Shown: piece by piece, positions 12,050 through 24,479 of the stretch | How the letters are laid out: every line of letters begins with the position of its first letter | How positions within the stretch are numbered: the stretch's first letter is position 1 | NCBI GenBank assembly: GCA_035236585.1 | Contig: CP141132.1 | Span: forward strand, 59,555,880 to 59,619,879 | Reading direction: 5' to 3' | Length of the DNA: 64,000 nucleotides | From: Warburgia ugandensis | Taxonomy: Eukaryota > Streptophyta > Magnoliopsida > Canellales > Canellaceae | Program-made: the position numbers and the translations under genes | Notes under the pieces: generated by a model | Told to the model about the DNA's origin: nothing | What the model saw: only the letters and a program-made list of their open reading frames with translations | The model's database searches: none

Positions 12050-13559
12050 AAAGAAGGAGATTTGGTGATGAGATCTCCTCTCCCATTGGTCCACCCTGCA
12101 TATTTATCTTCCCATGTGATAATCACCATCTAATTTCATGCTAATTATCCCTTGAAAATGAATATTTGTTTGAAAACTCCTCCAATTGTATGGTTCCATG
12201 TGGATGGCTTAGATGGCTTGATGGCTTCTTGGCTTAATCCCTTAGCTTCATGGCTTGCATGGCTTATCTTCTTTTAGCATGGCGCATGTCGCTTGGGTGG
12301 CTTGCATGGCTCCAATTCTTGCGCAAAGGTGGTAGAGTTGCATGGATTTTGCATGGGCCCATTCTAATCACCTTTGTTTGTTCAAATTGCTTTCTTGAAC
12401 TCTTCATCTTGCCTTTGGAATGATCTTGGTCACTTGCTTGAACTTTGGAATTGATGTAAAATGAGTCCTTGCTCTCTAAGTTGATCTGGATCCTTGATTC
12501 TCATCTTAAGTGATCTTAGTCGTTGAATCATCTTTTCAACACATACAAAAGATAAAAAACCCTAACTAATACCTAATAATATTATTATAATTTATATGCT
12601 TACTCTAGATTAGCTTCTAAACCTAAAAAATATCAAACTTTTGGATCATTAGCTTAGAAATGCATGTGTCATGAATTTTCAAAAAAACCCTAGAATAAGC
12701 CTTATAATCTATAATACATGGACTACTAATTGGCTACTTTTTATACAAAATTGAATACTTATCATCACTTCCCATGGAAAAACTCTTGATAAGGACATTG
12801 ATCTTAAGAATGTAAGACACTGCAATTTCTTGCTGTTAAAGCAGGAAGTTGACACCTAAAACTTACCTATCCTTGAGTGTTGAAAATGCTATGAGAGAAC
12901 TTGGAAAATTATTGACCAATACAAGGACTTCTAAGTGACATGATTCATGAGGAGAAATAGCATAGAGATAGGTAGGTAAGGAAAACTAACTAATGTTATT
13001 AGACCTTTGGCTAAACATCTTACAAGTTAAGGGAAACACTCTAGGAGCAACTACTCCAAAATGCAAACCTAAAGTGAAGACAAGAAAACACTTAGCCTAA
13101 AGAAGACTAGGAATTTTCATGAAACTACCTGAAACTCTAAACTTTGTAGTAGGCTTAAGCATTTTGGTAAGAAGAACTTCTAACTTGTTCTTAGAAAATG
13201 TCATGTGCATGACACACCAATGCATTCATGTAAACCAACTTTTAAGTACTTTATGATTCATAATATGGCTAATTGAATTATGATGGTTTCACTAATAATT
13301 CCTAATTGTTTTACTAATGTTGTGCATGAAACTGTATGTAACTTGTGGAATTTGGGATTCATACTTATCTTTTTAGTCTTACATATGGCCATAAGGACAT
13401 GTGAATATGGTAATAAGTCCACTACTTGTAAGAGTTTGCTTTTAAAATGATGATGGCACTCTAATCATGGCATTATGTAATGAAAGCCCGCACTTAACAA
13501 ATAATTTGAGATTTATCACTTATGTGTGAGGTGGTGTAAAAACATGTTTTCTTCTATAT
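12050..13559. other. Noncoding stretch with TGGCTT-rich patch
   Basis: No coding region or known element recognised. At about 12200-12320 ATGGCTTGCATGGCTT-like words recur several times as a short degenerate repeat. Confidence 0.4.
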
Positions 13560-14960
13560 TTTGAGTTATACTTGATTTAGAAAGTGAGTTTTTAGTTTGA
13601 TGGGAGTTTTAAGGAAAGCACTCTTGGAGTAGTTATGAGGCTTGTGATGATATTTGGGAAGAACCACTCGACGGTGGCTCAAGTAGGTAGACTGTGAGAC
13701 AAATGCTCGCCAAGTAACTATAAGGCTAGCTATTTTGATTTGATTGATTTGTTTTGGGGGACCCCTTAGCATATAGGCTGAGTGGCTGAGCTCCCCAATG
13801 GCATGCTTACTTTGTACAACTGTAAGGCCTCAGACTCTGTTCTATGAGGTTGTAGCTAGTGCCTACCAACTAATTATGATTGATACTAGCACAGTGATGG
13901 CTTTGGCTCAGGATGAGCTTTTGGAAGGGTAGTTAGCATGAGGACTACTCTGGTTGTAGTTGGTTAACTGCCCATGAGGATCGGTGCACACTATCACATG
14001 GTATCCATGGGAAACATATGTCGATAGTAGTTACCTAAAGATAATGGTAGTGCATATGAGAATATCAGTCTGATGATGGTCCAGGAGCATTGGACCATGG
14101 TCTAGGAGTGTTGGACCTTGTCCAGAAGTGTTGGAAACTATGTGATGTGTTACGGATCTTTAGAAGTGTTGAACCTGTCTAGGAGCATTGGGCAATATGT
14201 GACAGCATAGAGATCTTTACTGGTATGACAAGTGTGGGCCCATATGTAAGTATGGGTACTGTATGATTTTGGTGAGCATATTTGAGAAGCACTTATTATT
14301 TTTCCTCATCAGAGCATCTCATTGTACATTTTATTACCTAGGATTCACCGATCGAGATTTTTATTCGAGAGCTTGTATTTTGGGTAGTTTTCTAGATATT
14401 TCCAAGTAACATGTTAATTATTTGAGAACTAAAGTTATTGTCCAATTTAAGCGTGCATGGATTATACTTGATCTAATTTTATTTATACATGCCCTAATTA
14501 AATAAAAATACATTATGCTTACAGATCATTGCATCTTTTAGTAATTGTTTGTACATGCATTAGTACTATACATTGCTAATCTACTATGCATCTATACTAT
14601 TTGGCTATCTTGTAATTATGGAAGGACTAGTAATATTAGCTTTATTCCAAGGTGAGCATTTTATGCTCACCCCTCTACAAACATTCTAGGAGAGACATTG
14701 ACAAGGCACAGAGTAGGAGAGAAGGCACCTCCATAGACTAGTAGTTCTCATAGCACTCAATAGCTTGGATTGTTAGTTTAAGGTTGATACTTGATACATT
14801 GTAAATGTTATGGACTATCAATGGAAGTGTATTTTTAATAGTAATTTATGTTGGGACTAGTTGATCCTGTGGTAAAGAAAAATCATTTAGTGCACTTTTC
14901 TCTATTTTAATCTATGTGAGAAGGTTTCGCTTGTGACATCTAGGTTCAAAAATGAGTGCT
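13560..14960. other. Retrotransposon LTR-like noncoding region
   Basis: No coding capacity. At 14074-14215 a ~21-bp unit like GGTCTAGGAGTGTTGGACC repeats about five times with drift. A short palindrome GGTGAGCATTTTATGCTCACC lies at 14652-14672, and the text near 14925-14955 resembles the end of gypsy LTRs. No matching partner LTR was found, so this could be a solo or orphan LTR. Confidence 0.3.
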
Positions 14961-17059
14961 TTTAAATAGATATTATGTCTTTTCTAAATCATTTTCAAAA
15001 TAAAGGAAATTTCCAAATATTGTTTTTAGAAAACTAGGATGTGAAGGTAGGCTCAAGCTAATGAGGAAGTTATTGACATCTTTTCATGAATGTTATATGT
15101 TCACAATAATTAACTACGGACAGTTTGGTGTATGTGGAGTGTACCAATCAATAAGGTGTTTAATTAATGTGTTTCACTAACCAAAATCTTAGATGACAAG
15201 TCAAATAATCCAACTTACTAATATGACCTCTATCAACAGATTCTAGGAAGTATCATACTTTAGCAGTCCACTTATAATGCTAAGCCCTAAACCGATAACT
15301 GTGTGCTAAAGGTTTAATAGTCACTGCATGAATTGGCTATCTTTGTCACTATTTTCCTTGCTTAATAACTAAATCATTGGATATATTAAGTGTTCAAATA
15401 GCCATCAGGGTCATTAGGTGATATAAATTCATTACATACACAAAAACTCACTTAGGCTGTCTGTTGCCACTTTTCAACAGACTGGCTAACTATTTTCAAT
15501 TAAAACAATAATCTAACTAACTTATTGTCTCAAATTTCCCTATTTACTTGGGTCATTATTGAGTAAAATTCATGTTCAAAGAGTTTTTGTGCATGTCAGG
15601 TGCTTGGAAGATGTCTAGTACCCCAAACTTTCATTTGGATCCTCCACAAAATCCTCCATCAGACAGTCCATGAGTAAGCTACCAAAAACATCCTTAAACA
15701 CACCCAAAAACCATGGGATTAGAGCCTAAATTGTGAAATTGAATGAGCCTTACTTATTGTAGAAGTTTAGGTGAAATATTTATAATAAAAATAAAGTGTT
15801 TTCTAGCAAAATTTAGGTAGTAGAGTTCATAGTTTTTCATTGTGTAATTAGAAACCTATAAAAGCAATTTAGATTTAGAGGAAAAGTGGCATGGATTCAT
15901 CCATGATATCGAAGTGATTTTTAGATATTACTTCCATGAAAATATTAAGCATCAATCCAAGATAAAAAAAGGCAGTAAATATTATGGTTAGAATAGTAAC
16001 TAAATAGTCAAGGATTAACATCTAATTCCATGGATGAAAACAAATTTAGTAGATGCAAAAATTTTGGATTAAATTATGATTGATTCTTAGCCTTATGTCA
16101 TGTGTGATTTACAATCCTAATTCATGAATAAATTTCAATTCATGCATGCGAGAATCTCAGATTAATCTATATAGTAATAAAAGAACTATGCCATGGATAA
16201 ACATAGATGATCTAGGCATGAAAAAAACATGATCATGCATAAAAAACTTGTTTTGCTAACTTTGAAAAATCATAGCCTAGAATGATTCCATGCCTCCTAC
16301 CTAGAGTTCTTTTCTTCTCTCTCTCTTCTCATATTTCTCTCTTTCTCTTTTCACCCTGCCCTCTCCATATTGTCCTTGGTTTATCCTCTTATTTCCTTGA
16401 AGATCTTGTAGCCAAAACATCCCTAGGCTGGGACGTCCCATCTTTCAACTTTTCTCCTATTATTTCCCCTCTTTTAAACATATTCTCTACTAGTTCCCTA
16501 CTTTTCCTAAGTGTTTTTCTCCTATTAGTTTCCTTATATCCATAAGTCTCTATTAAGTGTCTAGGTTCATAGTATCTAGTCCATAGGTTAATACACTTTG
16601 CATCAAAATTTGATTAACTTTAGGAGTCCTAAACCCATTAGGAGTTCTTCACGATTTTAAATATGGGCCTGGACAACCTTAATTGAAACTAAATTTTATG
16701 AGAAAATGTCCCCTTCTATGCCCATCAATCCTAATTCATGTGGGCTTTATAATTTAGGCCTCTTCTTAGCCCTTAACATCCATACACACTCTCTTTAAAA
16801 GCTTTTAGATGTATGGTACATTTTGCCATTCATCTCTCACTTAAGCCCCACCCTTACACTTGGGCATTTCCAAGTTGGATTTCTTCCCACCTTGGTGCAT
16901 CACCACCCTTACATCCTTATGCTAGTTTTGGTTTGTTCTTTTATCATTTAAACAATGTAAATCTTACTTTTATAATGCCCTATACATGAATCATACTTTC
17001 AAAAAGAAAATTCTCATTCATTCACGACTAGATAAGTATTAAAATTTAGACGTATTACA
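14961..17059 (-). repeat. Probable 3' LTR of the minus-strand gypsy element (left edge uncertain)
   Basis: The right edge is placed at 17059 because the minus strand reads a purine tract GTTAGGGGGTTAGGA and then TGTAATACGTC, the usual PPT-TG junction of chromoviruses, just downstream of the integrase end. The left edge cannot be set without the partner LTR, which was lost at the truncated other end. The rest is AT-rich and noncoding; an open frame at 16282-16545 is only pyrimidine-rich text. Confidence 0.4.
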
Positions 17060-17254
17060 TCCTAACCCCCTAACAAAAATTTTCATCCTTGAAATTGTAA
17101 TGGAAATTCGGTGAATAAGATCTTGGCCAAGGGTATGATCTTACTCCTTAGAATCTTTTCCTTTTCGTCCAAGATTTGTACTAATTTCTCCTCAAAAGTG
17201 AGGTTAGGGTGTAGTTCTACTTATAACTACTCAAGTACATGCATCAGGTCTAGA

Positions 17255-18120
17255 TTATACTTTGATAACACTAATTGATACATGAAACATGTAGTGTACT
17301 TCAGCTAAGCATGGAGGCAAAGCTAAATGGTATGTTGCTTGGTAAGCTCTCTCAAGAATCTCAAAAGGACAAACAAATTTGGGGCTTAACTTTACTTTCA
17401 CACCAAATCTCACCACACCTCTCATTAGCAAGATCTTCAAGAACGCTTGGTCTCCTACTTTAAACTTGATATTACCTATGTAACTCTTCTATCTATTATG
17501 AGCTTCAAGTAGTCTCTTCTAGATTACTCTCACCTTTTTCGCACATTGCTGCATCAACTCCAACTTCATAAACTGATGATCCCCTAATTACTACAACAAG
17601 CAAGCATTCAACATTGTTGGCCATATAATGCTTCATAAGATGCCATGCTGATATTGGAGTAGTAGCTATATTATTATAAGTAAACTCTTCTAGAGGAAGG
17701 TGTTCATCCCAATTTTCTTTCCATTCCAAAGCACATGTCTACAGCATATCCTTAAGCATATGTATTGCCCTCTCTAACTATCCATTAGTTTGTAGGTGAA
17801 AAGCTATATGCTATATTAAATATTAGAGAATAACCCAAACCATCTTATACACTCTACTAGAAATGAGCGATAAGCCTACTATTTCTATCAGATATGATAC
17901 TCAAAGTCACACCATGTCGACTCACAATCTCTTTAATATATAGTTTAACTAAACTCTCCAATGACTGCTTCTGTCTAATAGGAAGGAAATGCACAAACTT
18001 GGTCAATCTATCCACTATCATCCATATCATGTCATGTCCACTAGAAGTTTTGGTAGTCCCATTATAAATTCCATTATGATGTGGTCCCATCTCTACTCTG
18101 GAAGTTTCAATGTCTTGCTC
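17255..18120 (-). pseudogene. Integrase of the minus-strand gypsy element, broken
   Basis: Would insert the element's cDNA. The minus strand contains [20 protein letters not shown] and [20 protein letters not shown] (18090-17857, integrase core with the first catalytic Asp region and the SDR motif). Next is ENWDEHLPLEEFTYNN (17729-17505, around the catalytic Glu), then MRGVVRFGVKVKLSPKFVCP and LPPCLAEVHYMFHVS (17440-17255), the typical gypsy integrase C-terminal block. The pieces sit in different frames. Confidence 0.85.
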
Positions 18121-18289
18121 ATCTCTTGTGCTCTACCTTGACCTTCTAACAAGTTAGGGATTTAGCTACACAATCCCTAATATCTCTCTTCATATTGGGC
18201 CACCAAAAGTTTCTTTTCAAATCTTGATGCCTCTAGGGTGTATGGTGTCTTAAATCATGTGCCTCCTATAATAAGTCCTTTCTCAACTA

Positions 18290-18530
18290 TGCTACTACTA
18301 GCACAATGAGTCTACCTTGAAACCATATACCTCTATTATGGACTATCATGAAACCATCCTTCCTATTCAAAAACTAGGTCTCCTCGCACTCAACGTCATA
18401 TTTGATATCACACCCTTCATCTTCCTACTCAACACATCAATCACTCCATTTACCTTACCAACATCACTAGTACAATTATTACAAATAATAGCCATAGAAA
18501 ATGCATTTATATACCTTTTAAGTATTCAAT
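18290..18530 (-). pseudogene. RNase H-integrase linker of the minus-strand gypsy element
   Basis: The minus strand reads VGKVNGVIDVLSRK, a decayed form of the PGKANxVADALSR signature that ends the gypsy RNase H region. The RNase H part before it lies beyond the insertion, at 21215-21395. Confidence 0.7.
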
Positions 18531-18945
18531 TGATTAGTAAATAAGGTTTATTTTGCATTTTACATGATTAGGGTTGAAAGGTGCAAATTACACATTTTTG
18601 GTATTTTGGAGGCTATAAAGAAGCTAGTATTTAGTCCTAGCAAACAAAGGACCCACAATTCAAAAATCAAGATTGGAGGAGTTTAGAGTATAGTGGTGTA
18701 TCAAATATGACTTTCAAAGTAGTTAGAAATCCCATGCATGTGACCACCTTTATTTACACAAGATGGGATGTCATTATCAAGACCGAAGGTGGTAAGATAT
18801 AACATACATGCGTGCATGCACTCACCACCTAGCAAGGCTTCAACATAAAGCCATAAAAGCTCAAAACATCCCATGCACGTTCACACAAAAGACACATTTT
18901 TCAGCCATGTTTGAGTTTAGAAAATTAAAACAAACTAAATCCCAC

Positions 18946-18950
<5 letters not shown>

Positions 18951-19030
<80 letters not shown>
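18951..19030. repeat. (CT)n microsatellite, ~80 bp
   Basis: Uninterrupted CT dinucleotides. The Ser-Leu open frame across it is an artefact. Confidence 0.97.
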
Positions 19031-19033
<3 letters not shown>

Positions 19034-19585
19034 CAAGCTAGAGAAAATTTATTTTTCAAGAGCATAGAATGTATTTTTTAAGAGTGGAGAATACATGGAG
19101 AAAAAATAGGAACAAAATTGTCTACTTTAGAAAATGAAAAATCTACTGTCAAGAATTGATGAGTTTTGAGATGATTCAATGGCCTAGATTTGTCCACACA
19201 TAGGGATGCCTAAAGTACATAAATATTTATGAAAAATATTAGTTTGAGTGAGGATTTTGAGGAGAATCTAGAGAGAGAAAGGAGGAATGAGTATGGACAT
19301 TTCTAAGGATATTCAATGAGAGAAATAAGGAAGGACTTCTAAGCTTGACCAATGAGAGCTTGATAGGGGAGGAAGGCATCTAAATAAGCTAAGAAAGAGG
19401 AGCTACAACAGAGGAAAGAGCTTTCTACATTTTTACATAGAGAGCAGAGGACATCCCACTCTCTCTTAACTCTTTTTTTGGGACTTTTAATGTATTATGC
19501 TTTGGGAGGAAGAGAAGAGGCTTTGGGGGATGGAGTTCAACATTTTTTCTTAGGTTTTCTTGGTGAATGTGGCTCATGTAGGTTG

Positions 19586-19588
<3 letters not shown>

Positions 19589-19640
<52 letters not shown>
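19589..19640. repeat. (CT)n microsatellite, ~52 bp
   Basis: Uninterrupted CT dinucleotides. It is followed directly by the 130-bp tandem repeat starting GATGAGTGATACACCAAG. Confidence 0.97.
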
Positions 19641-19643
<3 letters not shown>

Positions 19644-19900
19644 GAGTGATACACCAAGAGAGAGAAGAGAGTTGTATTGGTTGTGTATGAAGGGAGAGGT
19701 CCAAGAGTTTTGGGTATGTTTTGAGAGGTTCTTTGTGTGGCAATTTTCTTTGGGTTGCTTCTCTCTCCTTGATGAGTGACACATCAAGGGAGAAATAGAG
19801 TATTATTGGTTGTATTTGAAGGGAGACTTGTATTTTCTTGCTTGGCTTGCAGTGGTTCTTAGGAGACTAGTTGATGCATGACACATTGAGGAAGAGATCT
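19641..19900. repeat. Tandem repeat, ~130-bp period, two copies plus a partial third
   Basis: GATGAGTGATACACCAAG at 19641 recurs as GATGAGTGACACATCAAG at 19771, with the next ~60 bp also similar (TATTGGTTGT..TGAAGGGAGA). A weaker third start, GATGCATGACACATTGAGG, is at about 19873. Confidence 0.7.
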
Positions 19901-21214
19901 TATGCATCGATGAGGAGATTGTGTAATAATGAAAGTTCTTGATTCTCTTGTTAGTTTTATTATTCTATTGCTTACATTAGGCATGCTTTTTTCTAGCTTA
20001 GTTTAGAATTTTAATTCAATTTTCTACCATGTTTAGTTCTAGTTTTCTTTTATCTTACTTTGAAGTTTTTATACTTATTATGAATTATGAATTAGTTTTG
20101 ATATAATATCATGTTTCTCTTATTTATTTTGGATATTGATTTAGAATGTTTAGATGTTAGTATCATATGAGTTTATCATTGTTTTTAGATAAATTTATTT
20201 GCATGCTTTAGTTATAGTCTATGTGTTTTGTTTTAGCCGAGATTTAAAATTCAATTTTATCTAAGTTTATCCTAAAATTTAGTAAAGTTCTCAATCCCCT
20301 TAGGATGGTTTTTCACCATTCCTATGCTTGGGTAACCTATAACATAAGACCTCTTTACCTACTTATTTTGTGATAGTTATGGTCGAATTTCAATGACTTT
20401 TATGAAGTTTTTATAATGATTTTAGGGCCAAATGTTTTCCTATTTTTCTACTTATTTCATGTTTTATTTATAGTTTACATTTATTTTATTTTTTTAGGTT
20501 ATGTTAGATTGAATTTTAGACATTTTTATCTAATTACTTAGATAGTGTTTTTGGGCTAGATTTGAGTTTATTTTCAAGTTAATCATGAGTACCAAATTAT
20601 CTACCTAGGGTAAGGATGAAACCACATAAAAATTAGTAATTTCATTCATATACAATTAACAATTAGATTAAAAAAGAATGAATTATTAATTCTTATGACA
20701 AGCTATCCAAAGTAGTATATATAACTAGCACTCTTTTCATGAGAATTATTAGGTATTTTCATAATTTAAGGACTAGTTATAATATATTAATCAGCTTAAT
20801 ATGTAGGAAAACTAAGATAGTTTGTGATTGTAAAAAGTACAAGATATGATTATAGTACATATAGGTTAAGCTAAGTAAATCATGAGAGTTGATAAAAAAT
20901 AAGAACTAAGGCCTTTAATGAGCAATCTTCCATGTTTTTATTTCATTGATATTATATTAACATGTGAAATATTAAATACATGATATTTGTTTGTGAGTGT
21001 TTGTATTTCTAATGGTGAATTCCAAAATCCTAGATTATTTCAATTTGTTAAATTTATCCATTCTAACATAATCAATAGTTAATTAGATCTTTTATTTGGT
21101 TTATATTGATTGAATATGTTGTGATAATTTAAGCTACATTTCAATTAAAAAATCTATTTTTTAAAATTGAGTCCTAATGGGATCATCCTGTACTTGCACG
21201 TCTATATTTAAACA

Positions 21215-21395
21215 GACCCATGCTCTGGGAAAAGATGTATTTGAGGCTCTTATGATGAGTAAATAGCTCAAACTTTTCACCATATGAGTAGTGTCTCCAT
21301 TTCTTCAAAACAAAGACTACCATAGCTAACTTGAAATCATGAGTGAGAAAGTTCACCTCATGAGTCTTTGGATGTCTGGATGCATACACAGTCAC
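21215..21395 (-). pseudogene. RNase H fragment of the minus-strand gypsy element
   Basis: The minus strand reads YASRHPKTHEVNFLTHDFKL, then VVFVLKKWRHYSYGEKFELF and HHKSLKYIFSQ, the N-terminal half of a gypsy RNase H. The reading breaks at the insertion. Confidence 0.85.
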
Positions 21396-21599
21396 CTTAC
21401 CATGCTACATCAATACGTAACAGATACCCTTGCTAGAAGCATCACTATACACAATGAATCCACGACTACCCACCAGTAAGGTGAATACAAACATTGCGGT
21501 GAGTTTTTCTTCAACTCCTATAAACTCTATTCACAATCATTCGTCTATCCAAATTTCATCTCCTATCAAGTCAACCACATTTGAGGTTGAACAGTGCCA

Positions 21600-22345
21600 G
21601 AACATCCCTTGATGAATCTTCTACAATATAGCGTTAGGTCGAGAAAACTACAAATCTTTGACACAATTTTAGGTCTCTCCTAATTGGTGATAGCTTTTAC
21701 CTTCTTAGGATCCACTACTACACCATCTTTCATAATGATATAGTCAAGGAACTAGACCCAATCAATCCAGAACTCTCACTTACCGAATTTTGCATAAAGC
21801 TAATGAGTCTAAAGTGTCCTCAGTACTATCCATAGGTATTCCTTGTGCTCATCCACCCTTCCAAAATAGATTAGAATATCGTTGACAAGTACAATAATGA
21901 ATTTATCAAGATATTCCTTGAATACTCTGTTCATCAAATCCATGAATGCTACAAGAGCATTTGTTAGGCCAAACAACATTACCAAAACTCATAATGGCCA
22001 TATCATGTATGGAAAACTGTCTTTAGGATATTCTCATCTTGGATCCTCAACTGATAGTACCTGACCTCAAATCAATCTTCAAAAAGATCTTAGTATATTG
22101 CAACTGATTGAAGAGGTCATCAATGAAAGGAAAAGGATACTTGTTCTTAATTGTAACCCCATTTAGCAATTGGTAATTTATGCATAGTCTTAATGACTTG
22201 TTCTGAGGATCCCCGAGGAGAACACTTGGGCAAATAATCCCGTAGTCCAGCAAGTCTAGTAATTGCACATTTAACTCCTTTAGTGTTGCTGGCTCCATTC
22301 CTTATGGTGCCTTGGCAATCGATGTTGTCCCTGGCATCAACTTTA
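21600..22345 (-). pseudogene. Reverse transcriptase of the minus-strand gypsy element, broken
   Basis: Would copy the element's RNA. From the right: KLMPGTTSIAKAP, stop, [19 protein letters not shown], then [20 protein letters not shown] and [12 protein letters not shown] (22298-22047), which holds the first catalytic Asp region. Further left come VDPKKVKAITN and SKICSFLDLTLYCRRFIKG (about 21700-21600), the connection before RNase H. The YxDD region is too decayed to read with certainty. Confidence 0.85.
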
Positions 22346-22351
22346 TGCTAT

Positions 22352-22824
22352 AGTTTTTTATTTTTGTGGTTCAGGTTTATCTATTAGATATAGTGTATAC
22401 TTAACAAATCATATTAATGTAGATCTTCAAGCAAAAGGTTAAGAGCGGAGTAGAGGACCTGATTTTGTACCATAGCATACAAAGTGAGCTGTCTCACTTA
22501 GATAAAAGAACTCTTAGTATGACTATTTATGTACATGTGGCATATATTGCCGAGCATTTATTTAAGTTGATGGTACTCTAGTAATAAAGGATGTTCTTGG
22601 CTATAGGTTTTCTTTATGATTTATATGAATTGATAATGGGCTCATATGTGGGCCAACTTTTAAGAAAAATAAATGTTTTCTTGAAAAGGAATCACTCAAA
22701 GTTTTCTTTTTGGAAAGATGAATTTAAAAAATAAAAAGGGATTTTAAAATACAAGGATCAATCCTACCTTTGGAATTTTTTAGAAAATCTATTAAATTGT
22801 GCTTTAAAAATCCTTGTCATGACA
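22352..22824 (+). repeat. 5' LTR (3'-terminal part only) of the plus-strand chromovirus
   Basis: From TTTGTGGTTCAGGTTTAT onward this matches 29710-30182 of the 3' LTR, for example GCATACAAAGTGAG and AAAAATAAATGTTTT. It ends ...TCATGACA, directly before the PBS. About 2.3 kb of the LTR is missing at the left. Confidence 0.85.
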
Positions 22825-22845
22825 ATTGATATTAGAGCCCAAGTT
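22825..22845 (+). other. Primer-binding site, tRNA-Met type
   Basis: ATTGATATTAGAGCCCAAGTT directly after the LTR end is a decayed TGGTATCAGAGC-type site, as in most chromoviruses. It fixes both the strand and the LTR edge. Confidence 0.8.
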
Positions 22846-23139
22846 ATAATCACTTAGGACCATTTACTAGAGGGAAAGTCATGAATAGTTGACAAAATGA
22901 GAACTTTAAGATCTAATGTGAGTAGTTAGTGAAAGTACTTATATAGGATTATACTATCTTGAAACGGACACCACCTACGAGATATTGAGGTGGAAATCTT
23001 GATGCATAAAGGAATGTAGCTAGAGATGTTATCCAGCTATTGGTATAGCAACTAGGGTAATTTTTGTAGAACTAACCTCAGGGAGCACCAGCTAGTGGAG
23101 TAGGAGCACTAAGAAGAAATGCAAGCAAGCCTAAGACTC

Positions 23140-23945
23140 AACTTGATCAATTTAAAAAGATGCCCCCAACATTCTCAAGTGAGGATGAGCCAGATGTGGC
23201 CGAGGCATGGTTTTTTTAACTTAAAAAGGTGCTTAACAGAATGGAGGTCCCAGAAGAGAAGAAGGTGATCATGGCTATCTTTATAATGACAAGCAAGGCG
23301 GCTTTTTGGTTACACCCAACTAAGAGGATGCACTTTAAGAGTGTTGAGACTATAACATGGGAAGAGTTCAAGACTATGTTCTTTAGAAAATACTTCCCCA
23401 TCCGATACAAAGAGAAGAAAGGAGAAAGAATTTCTAAGCCTGTAGTAGGGTGACATGAGTATCATCCAATAAGAGACAAGTTTACTTGGCTATGGAGATT
23501 TGCACCAAATGTATGCATAAATGATGAGAAGGTTGTAGAAAAGTTTGTTGATGGGCTTGCAAATGGACTATGGAACATAGTCTTGGATGTTTGACCTATT
23601 ATGATAGTAAAGGATGGCTTCTATATTCAAGCAGGATTTTAAGAGAGGAACTAAAGAAGGGAAAGAAAAAGAAAAGAGTACTAGTTCAAATGGACATTTT
23701 AACAAATGAAAGAGGCTCATGTAGCCTTCAGGTCTCAACCCTCACAGAAATGCCAATTCAACTATTGGAACAAAGCATGAAAGCCCCGACCTTGACCACA
23801 ATGTAGGATGCATCATCCTAGCAAACCTTATGTTGGACCAAGCTTCAGATGTTTTAGCTTTGGAGAGGCAAGGCATATGGCTAGAAATTGCCCAGAGAGT
23901 AAGAAGGAAGGACAGAAGCAAGGAGAACAACTTCCTAGAAGCTAG
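23140..23945 (+). pseudogene. Gag of the plus-strand chromovirus, broken
   Basis: Reads FKKMPPTFSSEDEPDVAEAW, a stop, then VLNRMEVPEEKKVIMAIFIM and ITWEEFKTMFFRKYFP (23229-23453), typical of retrotransposon gag. Further on HPSKPYVGPSFRCFSFGEAR then HMARNCPE (about 23808-23900) is a CCHC zinc knuckle in which the second Cys has become Phe. Several stops and shifts break the frame. Confidence 0.85.
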
Positions 23946-23979
23946 GGGCCAATCTTTTCCATTACTAGTGGACAGGCAC

Positions 23980-24350
23980 AGGTTCTAATATAGTGGTGGA
24001 AGGTACAATCCTTATCCATAACAACCTTTCTAAAATGTTGTTTGACCCTAGTTCTACACATTCTTTTATTTTAAATAATTATGCATTATGTAAGAATGGT
24101 CCTATCCATAAGTTAGTGGTTTGTTTAGAAATAATGACTCATATGTGAAAATCCATGTACACACATAGATTCCTTCTAAATGTATCCATTGTAATAGAGA
24201 ATAGGTAGATGGATGCTGATTTGGTCCTTTTAGACATGGAAAACTTTGACATGATAGTAATGGATTGGTTGGCACTATATTGCCAACAATGGATTGCCGA
24301 AAGAAGAAGGTCATATTGAACATGCCAGGAGAAGCTGTGATCTCCTTTCA
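23980..24350 (+). pseudogene. Aspartic protease of the plus-strand chromovirus, broken
   Basis: Reads VVEGTILIHNNLSKMLFDPS followed by STHSFI: the active-site box normally reads D-S-G-A/S-T, here D-P-S-S-T. Later ADLVLLDMENFDMIVMDWLA matches the C-terminal block before RT. It has lost its active-site Gly and holds stops. Confidence 0.75.
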
Positions 24351-24479
24351 TGGGAGACGGAATTACATGAGTGCGTGTGTTATTCCAATAGTTAAGGTGG
24401 CCAAATGTATTGTAAAAGGATGTCAGGCCTTCTTGGCCAAAGTTGAGGTTGCAAAGATTGAAAAACCTAAACTAGAAGA

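Larger units (their letters stand above)
18531..21214. mobile_element. ~2.7 kb insertion inside the minus-strand gypsy, solo-LTR-like
   Basis: It splits the gypsy reading between ...KYIFSQ (left of 21215 in minus terms) and the VGKVN linker at ~18475. It is noncoding, begins TGATTAG and ends ...TTAAACA. Near its right end GAGTCCTAATGGGATCATCC followed by a cytosine-poor tail resembles the ends of Athila/Tat LTRs. It holds two (CT)n tracts and a ~130-bp tandem duplication. The best-fitting borders give no clear target duplication, so they are approximate. Confidence 0.45.
17060..22351 (-). mobile_element. Minus-strand chromovirus-like Ty3-gypsy remnant
   Basis: On the minus strand the order is RT (22345 to about 21600), RNase H (21395-21215), an insertion (21214-18531), the RNase H-integrase linker, integrase (about 18120-17500) and the integrase C-terminus (17440-17255). 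Gag, protease and the 5' LTR are missing: the RT breaks off at about 22351, directly against the truncated LTR of the next element. Every coding block carries stops or shifts. Confidence 0.8.

Noticed and set aside
16282..16545. 87-codon hydrophobic plus-strand frame resembling a membrane protein
   Set aside because: Pyrimidine-rich noncoding DNA read as Phe/Leu/Ser; no start context, family or neighbour supports a gene.
19425..19787. Minus-strand open frames across a Glu-Arg repeat
   Set aside because: Microsatellite translation within a noncoding insertion.
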